The notes below the pieces were generated by a model. That model saw only the letters and a program-made list of their open reading frames with translations, had not been told where the DNA came from and searched no databases. This document shows, piece after piece, positions 33,177 through 38,480 of a stretch of 38,480 nucleotides of DNA. This DNA comes from an uncultured Oscillospiraceae bacterium (GTDB lineage Bacteria; Bacillota; Clostridia; Oscillospirales; Ruminococcaceae). The stretch is taken from the NCBI GenBank assembly GCA_904384225.1, contig CAJFJV010000017.1, positions 1 through 38,480 on the forward strand. The letters are read 5' to 3'. How positions within the stretch are numbered: position 1 is the stretch's first letter; each line of letters opens with the position of its first letter. The position numbers and the translations under genes are program-made.

Positions 33177-33965
33177 TTATTTTTGAGCTTGCAGCTCAAC
33201 GAGTGCTGCATAATGCTTAATATCAAATTCTTCCGGCGCTATTTCTAAAAGCATTTTCAGATGTTCGGACTCCCATGCTTCCAATTCTTCTTTAGAAAGA
33301 GATGCGCCTACACCACGACAAGCTTTCATGCGTCCATTCCACGTATCTCTGGAAAAATGCACATTCAAATAATATTCTTCATGATAAATCATATCAAATG
33401 CAGATTTATAACAATCTGGAATTTGAATTGGATGGAGTTTTTCCCCTGCGCCACTCCATTTTGGACTATACTTTAAAACAAGCTCTTCACTCTTTCCTGC
33501 TATTTTATCCTCATAGGGGAGCCATGCCATATATAAAACCAATAATTTACCATTAGGTTTTAACATGCGATACAAATTGGGCATGACTTCTTTATGATCA
33601 AAATACCAGAAGCATTGACACGCTGTAATGACGTCAAAAAACTCTGATGGGAAGTCTATGTTTTCCGTCGCCTTTACATAGTACCCAATATCCATGCCCT
33701 CAGATAACTTCTGTGCCTGCTGGATTTGTTCTTCCGAAATATCTGTGCCAACCCACTTTGCTCCGTAAGAATACAGGTTTCTTGGCAGAACACCGGTTCC
33801 CGTACCGAGATCCAAAACCATTTGCCCGTCTTTACACAACCCAAGATCAAGAATTTTTTGACAAAACTCTTGTGGATAAATATCTCGATATTTTGCATAT
33901 TCAAAAGAGACTCTTCCCCAGTCGAACCCTTTTCCATCATCTATTGTTTTATTTTTGATAATCAA
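33177..33965 (-). CDS. Class I SAM-dependent methyltransferase
   Basis: A 262-residue methyltransferase of the Methyltransf_11/25 type. Motif I is VLDLGTGTGVLPRNL, the acidic ribose-binding end is VGTDISEEQIQQA, and motif II lies in FDVITACQCFWYFD, followed by MLKPNGKLLVLYMAW. The substrate cannot be told from the sequence. The start is TTG at 33965, supported by GTGGAGGGG at the right distance; no ATG fits better. It begins 25 bases after the lipase-like gene ends on the same strand, so the two are probably co-transcribed. Confidence 0.9.
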   Translation of the reverse strand: MIIKNKTIDDGKGFDWGRVSFEYAKYRDIYPQEFCQKILDLGLCKDGQMVLDLGTGTGVLPRNLYSYGAKWVGTDISEEQIQQAQKLSEGMDIGYYVKATENIDFPSEFFDVITACQCFWYFDHKEVMPNLYRMLKPNGKLLVLYMAWLPYEDKIAGKSEELVLKYSPKWSGAGEKLHPIQIPDCYKSAFDMIYHEEYYLNVHFSRDTWNGRMKACRGVGASLSKEELEAWESEHLKMLLEIAPEEFDIKHYAALVELQAQK

Positions 33966-33990
33966 AAGAACCCCTCCACGAAAGAAAGGA

Positions 33991-35316
33991 TTATAATCCT
34001 TTCTGCTTTAAGTCGGAAACAAGTTGTACATAAAATTCGCGCACATCGAAGTCCGGCTTATCATGGCGCATCAAATCGATGACGTCAGCATGGGAAATGC
34101 CGTCTGATTCAGAAGAGAGACAAAAAAAGCGTTGTCCCCAGCGTGCGGCGCTTTCGTTTACCAAGCCGTCATTCGGACCGTCGAAATATCGTACTAAGGC
34201 GTAGGAAAAGCACAAAGGAAAAATGCCCCGGAGGGGACGATTGATATGGCTGCCGACACTTTGATAGTAAACACCGGGAATATCGGGCGTTTGTTCGTTG
34301 AATTTCTTGCAGGAAGAGGCACGGAGATCGTTCACCGCTCCCAAAAAATCTGGTGTGCGGTCCCCCAGCTTCCGAAGCGCCGCATTATAGCTGCGGGCTA
34401 CTGTATCGCGGATTTTTGGGGAAACACGGTTTAGCAGCCAATCAGCAAAGACACAGCCGTAGTGCGGAGTATTGATAGTGGTAAGAGAAGCGACATATGC
34501 CCCCATCCCCAGATGCGTAATGGCATAACGGCAGTCAAGGCCGCCTTTGGAATGGGCGATAAGATTGACTTTTCCGCATCCGGTACTCTCGGTTATATGC
34601 CGGATGGTGTGTACGAGCTCCTGTGCGCTTTCAGATATCGGCAAAGCAGATTGTTGGCCGCCGTAAAACAATTTTGCGCCATTTTTTTGAAGCTCTTTTG
34701 GGATACGTCCCCAGTAATTGAAAAAGTGTGTGTCGCGGAAAAATACGCCGTGGATCAAGACAATCGGATATTTGGTGGAGCAGATCCGTTCGTTTTGGCG
34801 GGCGCAGTTGCGTCTATCTCGCTCTTCTTCCAGCCGCACTTCCAAATAGGAGAGAGAAATTATCTTAGCCAGAACGATTAAGTTTGCTATGGGGATATAG
34901 CCGCACAAAACCCCTAATATACGCCATTTCAGCCCGATCATCGAGGCGGTGCAGTATACACGGAGAATGCCGTTCCAGAAAAGAAGGGAAAGAAAAAGGA
35001 TAACGGCAATCAGATGCACAAAAAAAGGAAGGCTAAATCGGTTAAAAAGCGAAAACCATGCCCAGACAGTGTAAAAACACTGCATTGCCGCGGTAACCAG
35101 AAAAGCACAAAGCAAATCAGCCCCTTCTGAGACCATCCGGATGAGAAAAGAAGGGCGTTTTACCGGGAAAGGGAATATATTAAGCGCAAAAAAAGGAAAA
35201 ACTGCCCAAAGATAAACATACCATGCCAGACCAAACAATGAGGCCAGCCCTATAGCACTCATACATAAAAACAGCAGAACAGATAAAACGGATACCCGTA
35301 TTATATGATTGTGCAT
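33991..35316 (-). CDS. Membrane-anchored lipase-like alpha/beta hydrolase
   Basis: A 441-residue protein. The first 160 residues contain about four hydrophobic segments (for example VLSVLLFLCMSAIGLASLF and LIAVILFLSLLFW). The remainder is an alpha/beta hydrolase of the triacylglycerol lipase type: YPIVLIHGVFFRD forms the oxyanion region, LIAHSKGGLD has nucleophile S256, and DGPNDGLVN and SHADVID hold the likely Asp and His. Such proteins may act on membrane lipids or polymer-linked esters; whether the catalytic part faces in or out is unclear. The ribosome site is GGAGGAGAGAT. A methyltransferase gene follows closely. Confidence 0.85.
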   Translation of the reverse strand: MHNHIIRVSVLSVLLFLCMSAIGLASLFGLAWYVYLWAVFPFFALNIFPFPVKRPSFLIRMVSEGADLLCAFLVTAAMQCFYTVWAWFSLFNRFSLPFFVHLIAVILFLSLLFWNGILRVYCTASMIGLKWRILGVLCGYIPIANLIVLAKIISLSYLEVRLEEERDRRNCARQNERICSTKYPIVLIHGVFFRDTHFFNYWGRIPKELQKNGAKLFYGGQQSALPISESAQELVHTIRHITESTGCGKVNLIAHSKGGLDCRYAITHLGMGAYVASLTTINTPHYGCVFADWLLNRVSPKIRDTVARSYNAALRKLGDRTPDFLGAVNDLRASSCKKFNEQTPDIPGVYYQSVGSHINRPLRGIFPLCFSYALVRYFDGPNDGLVNESAARWGQRFFCLSSESDGISHADVIDLMRHDKPDFDVREFYVQLVSDLKQKGL

Positions 35317-35418
35317 ATCTCTCCTCCAGTCTATGACATTTAAGCGGAAAAAAGATGATCCTTTTTGATTTGGTGCAAAAGTTGCAGGCTTATAGCAGCT
35401 TTCTTGATTATAAGGCCT

Positions 35419-37914
35419 TTAGCGGAGATACCGTCCTGTGATGCTGTCGGGATTTTGTGCTATTTCGGAAGGCGTGCCGAAAGCTACAATCCGGCCGCCT
35501 TCATCTCCGCCGCCAGGCCCCATATCAATCACATAATCAGCATTCCGGATTAGATCCAGATCATGTTCGATTACAATGACAGTTGCACCATTATCAATAA
35601 GGGTTTGGAACACACAAAGCAATGTCTGTACGTCCAGCGGATGCAGCCCAATGGTGGGTTCGTCAAAAACAAAAACAGTGTCAGATTGCTCTTTGCCCAT
35701 CTCACTGGCCAGTTTTAATCGCTGCGCTTCACCGCCTGAGAGACTTGGCGTCGCTTCTCCCAGCGTCAAGTAACCGAGACCAAGGCTTTTAAGGATTTGA
35801 AGGCGCTGTTGGACGGTTTTCATTTCGGCGCAGATCGGTAGCGCAGTGTTAATATCCATAGCCATCAATTCAGGCAAGGAATACAGCTTCCCTGTTTGTG
35901 CTTGGATTCTTACTGTATCAGCATTTTTGGCATACCGTGATCCATGGCAGTCAGGGCATGCAATTTCAACGTCGGGAAGAAATTGCACATCAAGGCTGAT
36001 TACGCCGGTTCCATCGCACAACGGGCAGCGCAGGCGGCCAGTGTTATAGGAAAAATCGCCGGCTTTCCAGCCAAGCCTTTTGGCCTCCTGCGTTCTGGCA
36101 TAGATTTTACGCAGCTCATCGTGCACATTTGCATAAGTTGCAACTGTTGAACGGACATTGATGCCAATTGGCGTGGCATCGATCAATTTAACCCTGCTGA
36201 TACCTTGGGCCTCAATGGATAGGACATGTTCTGGAAGTTTCTGATTGGCAAGAAGCGCCTCCAAACCGGGAATCAGGCTTTCTAAAATGAGCGTTGTTTT
36301 ACCGGAACCGGAAACACCCGTTACAGCAGTAAGCTTTCCTTTTGGAATATCCGTTTGAATCGGTTTGACAGTGTGAATGGATGCGGTGGATAAGTGGATT
36401 TTCCCATTTTCAAAAACAGCGTTTTTATTGTTTCTTCTCATTAGACACTGCGGCTTTCCAAAGAGGAACGGGCCGATTAAAGAAGATGCGTTTTCTGCCA
36501 GAGCTGCCGGCGTCCCTTGTGCGGTAATACGGCCTCCATCCGCGCCGGCTTGTGGTCCCATTTCAATCAGCCAGTCGGTTTTGGATAAAATTTGCGTATC
36601 ATGATCGACTACAAGCACGGAGTTTCCATCAGCGATTAGATCGTGCATCACTGTGGTCAACCCATCGATATTGGCCGGATGAAGCCCAATAGAGGGCTCA
36701 TCCAACACATACAATACGCCGGTAGTGCGGTTTCGTACGGCGCGGGCCAATTGCATCCGTTGCCGCTCGCCAGTGGAGAGGGTAGAGGCGGCACGGTCCA
36801 ATGTAAGATAAGAAAGTCCAAGATCTATCAGCCGTTTTGCGGCAGTTTGGAATGAATCGCAAATACTTTGTGCCATAGAGCGCATTTCTTCCGGCAAAGA
36901 AGCCGGTACGTTGTTTACCCATTCGACAATGGCAGACAGCGTCATCCTGCAAGCTTCATCCAGACTGATTCCGCATAGTTTTGGCGTGCGCGCTGCTGCA
37001 CAAAGGCGTGTCCCACCGCAATCTGGACAGATATCTTCTTTTAAAAATTTTTCTACGCGCTTCATTCCTTTTTCATCTTTGACTTTTGCCAGTGCATTTT
37101 CCACAGTGTAAACCGCATTATAATAGGTGAAATCCAATTCTCCTGCTTGATTGGAATTTTTAGAATGATAGAAAATATGTTTTTTTTCAGCGGGGCCATT
37201 GAAGACGATCTCCTTTTCCTGATCCGTCAGATTGCGAAAAGGAATATTGGTGCGAACTCCCATTTCTCTGCATACATCTGTCATGAGAGACCACATAAGG
37301 GTGTTCCATGGAGCCACCGCTCCTTCGTCGATGGAAAGAGAATCGTCAGGAACTAATGTTGCCCGATCGACCGTATGGATCATACCCGTTCCGCCGCAAG
37401 TATGACACGCTCCTCTGCTGTTAAAAGCTAAATCTTCAGCGCCCGGGGCAAAAAAGGTTACGCCGCATACGGGGCATGTCAAGGCTTGTTCTGCGGCAAT
37501 TGCCAATGTTGGAGCAAGGCGGTGTCCATTGGGGCAGCAGTGTTCCGCAAGCCTTGAGAACATAAGCCGAAGGCTGTTTAAAAGTTCAGTTCCTGTCCCG
37601 AACGTACTGCGGATCCCGGGGACACCGGGCCTTTGATGCAGAGCCAGCGCCGCTGGGACATATAGTACTTCATCTACATCTGCTTTTGCGGCCTGCGTCA
37701 TGCGGCGGCGGGTGTAGGTAGAAAGGGCTTCCAGATAGCGGCGGGATCCTTCAGCATACAATACCCCCAAAGCAAGGGAAGACTTCCCCGATCCAGATAC
37801 ACCGGTGATTCCGACGATTTGATTCAACGGGATATTGATGTCGATATTCTTTAAGTTATGCACTCGGGCACCGCGAACTTGAATTTCTTTAGGGCCGGCC
37901 GTTTTTCCTTCCAT
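35419..37914 (-). CDS. UvrA2-type excinuclease subunit A-like ABC ATPase
   Basis: An 831-residue double ABC ATPase, about 110 residues shorter than canonical UvrA. Both ATPase halves are intact (GVSGSGKSSLALGVL and GVSGSGKTTLILESL, signatures LSTGERQRMQLARA and LSGGEAQRLKLASE, Walker B LYVLDEPSIGLHP and VFVFDEPTIGLHP). Zinc modules CPVCGVTF...CHTCGGTG, CPDCGGTR and CPLCDGTG...CPDCHGS are present. The length fits UvrA2/drug-resistance-type paralogues, which lack the UvrB-binding insertion and often protect against DNA-binding antibiotics. It is not next to uvrB or uvrC. The ribosome site is AAGGTG. Confidence 0.9.
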   Translation of the reverse strand: MEGKTAGPKEIQVRGARVHNLKNIDINIPLNQIVGITGVSGSGKSSLALGVLYAEGSRRYLEALSTYTRRRMTQAAKADVDEVLYVPAALALHQRPGVPGIRSTFGTGTELLNSLRLMFSRLAEHCCPNGHRLAPTLAIAAEQALTCPVCGVTFFAPGAEDLAFNSRGACHTCGGTGMIHTVDRATLVPDDSLSIDEGAVAPWNTLMWSLMTDVCREMGVRTNIPFRNLTDQEKEIVFNGPAEKKHIFYHSKNSNQAGELDFTYYNAVYTVENALAKVKDEKGMKRVEKFLKEDICPDCGGTRLCAAARTPKLCGISLDEACRMTLSAIVEWVNNVPASLPEEMRSMAQSICDSFQTAAKRLIDLGLSYLTLDRAASTLSTGERQRMQLARAVRNRTTGVLYVLDEPSIGLHPANIDGLTTVMHDLIADGNSVLVVDHDTQILSKTDWLIEMGPQAGADGGRITAQGTPAALAENASSLIGPFLFGKPQCLMRRNNKNAVFENGKIHLSTASIHTVKPIQTDIPKGKLTAVTGVSGSGKTTLILESLIPGLEALLANQKLPEHVLSIEAQGISRVKLIDATPIGINVRSTVATYANVHDELRKIYARTQEAKRLGWKAGDFSYNTGRLRCPLCDGTGVISLDVQFLPDVEIACPDCHGSRYAKNADTVRIQAQTGKLYSLPELMAMDINTALPICAEMKTVQQRLQILKSLGLGYLTLGEATPSLSGGEAQRLKLASEMGKEQSDTVFVFDEPTIGLHPLDVQTLLCVFQTLIDNGATVIVIEHDLDLIRNADYVIDMGPGGGDEGGRIVAFGTPSEIAQNPDSITGRYLR

Positions 37915-37944
37915 GAAATCACCTTATCCTATGTTGATATGTGT

Positions 37945-37974
37945 ATTATATCATATTGCAGAATGTTCGAACAA
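37945..37974 (-). promoter_or_regulatory. Promoter of the uvrA2-like gene
   Basis: On the minus strand TTGTTC (37969-37974), an 18-base spacer and TATAAT (37945-37950). Confidence 0.55.
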
Positions 37975-38128
37975 GATGGAAGGCAGAAGCAAGGATATAT
38001 CTGGTGAAAACCGCGGATATCTTCCGGCTGTGTTTTTCTTGCAAATGGAAGTTGGCAGATTGAAAGGCTGCTTTCAGCTTGTGCAACCATGCGCCTGTTT
38101 CGTTTAAATATTCGTTTTATTTGTTTCG

Positions 38129-38173
38129 AAAAAAAGTGAATCCCCTTATGCCGGAACAAGCATAAGAGGATTC
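38129..38173 (-). terminator. Minus-strand terminator near the right edge
   Basis: Arms GAATCCCCTTATG (38138-38150) and CATAAGAGGATTC (38161-38173) with one mismatch, followed on the minus strand by a run of seven T. It implies a minus-strand transcript entering from the right. Confidence 0.75.
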
Positions 38174-38480
38174 GCTGCCTTTGATTTTGCTTTCACCGTA
38201 TTTTTAATATTGGAACACTTACCCAAAAATACACAGGAGAAAATCACGTCCAATCAGTCTACAGGCCTGCTGTCCTTTTTTTAAGCTTATTGATTTGACG
38301 GATTATTTTCCTGCGTATATTTGTATTATCTTGTGTTTTCCGAGTACTCAGGCGATGCAGCCTGCTTTCTAAGAATAAGATTTGTCGGTTTGTCAATGAT
38401 GTGTTACAGATTTGGGAAAGAAAAAAGAACCTGTTTCGGGGAACGCCAATTAAGAGGCCTCATAGGGAAGTTATTGTATT
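38174..38480. other. Right-edge stretch without a supported gene
   Basis: A minus-strand open frame of about 35 codons runs from roughly 38260 into the terminator and stops in its second arm; it has no clear ribosome site or family match. An ACAGGCCTG..TGT sequence followed by a T-run at about 38259-38282 could be a weak plus-strand terminator. Otherwise nothing was seen. Confidence 0.4.

Overview
The window looks like chromosomal DNA of a low- to mid-GC, spore-lineage Firmicute, most likely a Clostridia member of the Oscillospiraceae/Ruminococcaceae type. The evidence is a Spo0A homologue, an rpsF-ssb-rpsR operon with a zinc-type S18, strong AGGAGG-like ribosome sites, frequent GTG/TTG starts, sigma-A-like TTGACA-17-TATAAT promoters, and oxygen-sensitive style genes (DtxR-type repressor, ferredoxin-tailed aldo/keto reductase, NifX-like and DUF134 pair, HdrB-like CCG protein). 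No rRNA, tRNA, CRISPR array or intact insertion sequence was found. Function calls rest on reading motifs by eye; no search was run.

Layout: 1-870 is a decayed mobile-element edge (cysteine-rich KTR remnant, serine-recombinase start fragment, short repeats). 0.9-9.5 kb holds small housekeeping and metabolic units: a DtxR/MntR regulator, a sialate O-acetylesterase-like SGNH hydrolase, a TfoX-N protein, an Fe-S aldo/keto reductase, DUF134 plus NifX-like protein, FabV/TER enoyl reductase, and a divergent pair of a phosphodiesterase-like enzyme and an OPA-type transporter. 9.5-13.3 kb (minus strand) is nth, an FMN split-barrel protein, an ANT(6)-like aminoglycoside nucleotidyltransferase and ilvD. 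13.4-15.8 kb (plus) is a RING/zinc-ribbon membrane protein and rpsF-ssb-rpsR. A spo0A-like gene follows on the minus strand.

17.3-30.4 kb is one tightly coupled plus-strand operon of 11 genes for a surface polysaccharide. It encodes a GT4, a GT2, a COG5610-like protein without a HAD domain, an ABC-2 permease and ATPase, a COG5610-like protein with a HAD domain, two related GT52/polysialyltransferase-like proteins, a GT2 fused to a degenerate GT32-like domain, a KdsB-like CMP-ulosonate synthetase and a two-domain HMGL-type aldolase. I read this as: the aldolase may make a 2-keto-3-deoxy sugar acid from pyruvate and an aldehyde, the KdsB homologue activates it with CTP, the polysialyltransferase-like enzymes transfer it, and the ABC transporter exports the chain. 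This is the best candidate for an undescribed system here. 30.5-38 kb (minus) holds eno with a palindromic operator at its start site, an HdrB-like cysteine protein, a methyltransferase, a membrane-anchored lipase-like hydrolase and a UvrA2-type ABC ATPase.

The two most notable points are the ulosonate-type capsule operon and the Spo0A homologue, whose receiver has lost the phosphoacceptor Asp (Glu56) and the conserved Lys (Arg106) while the DNA-binding domain is well kept.
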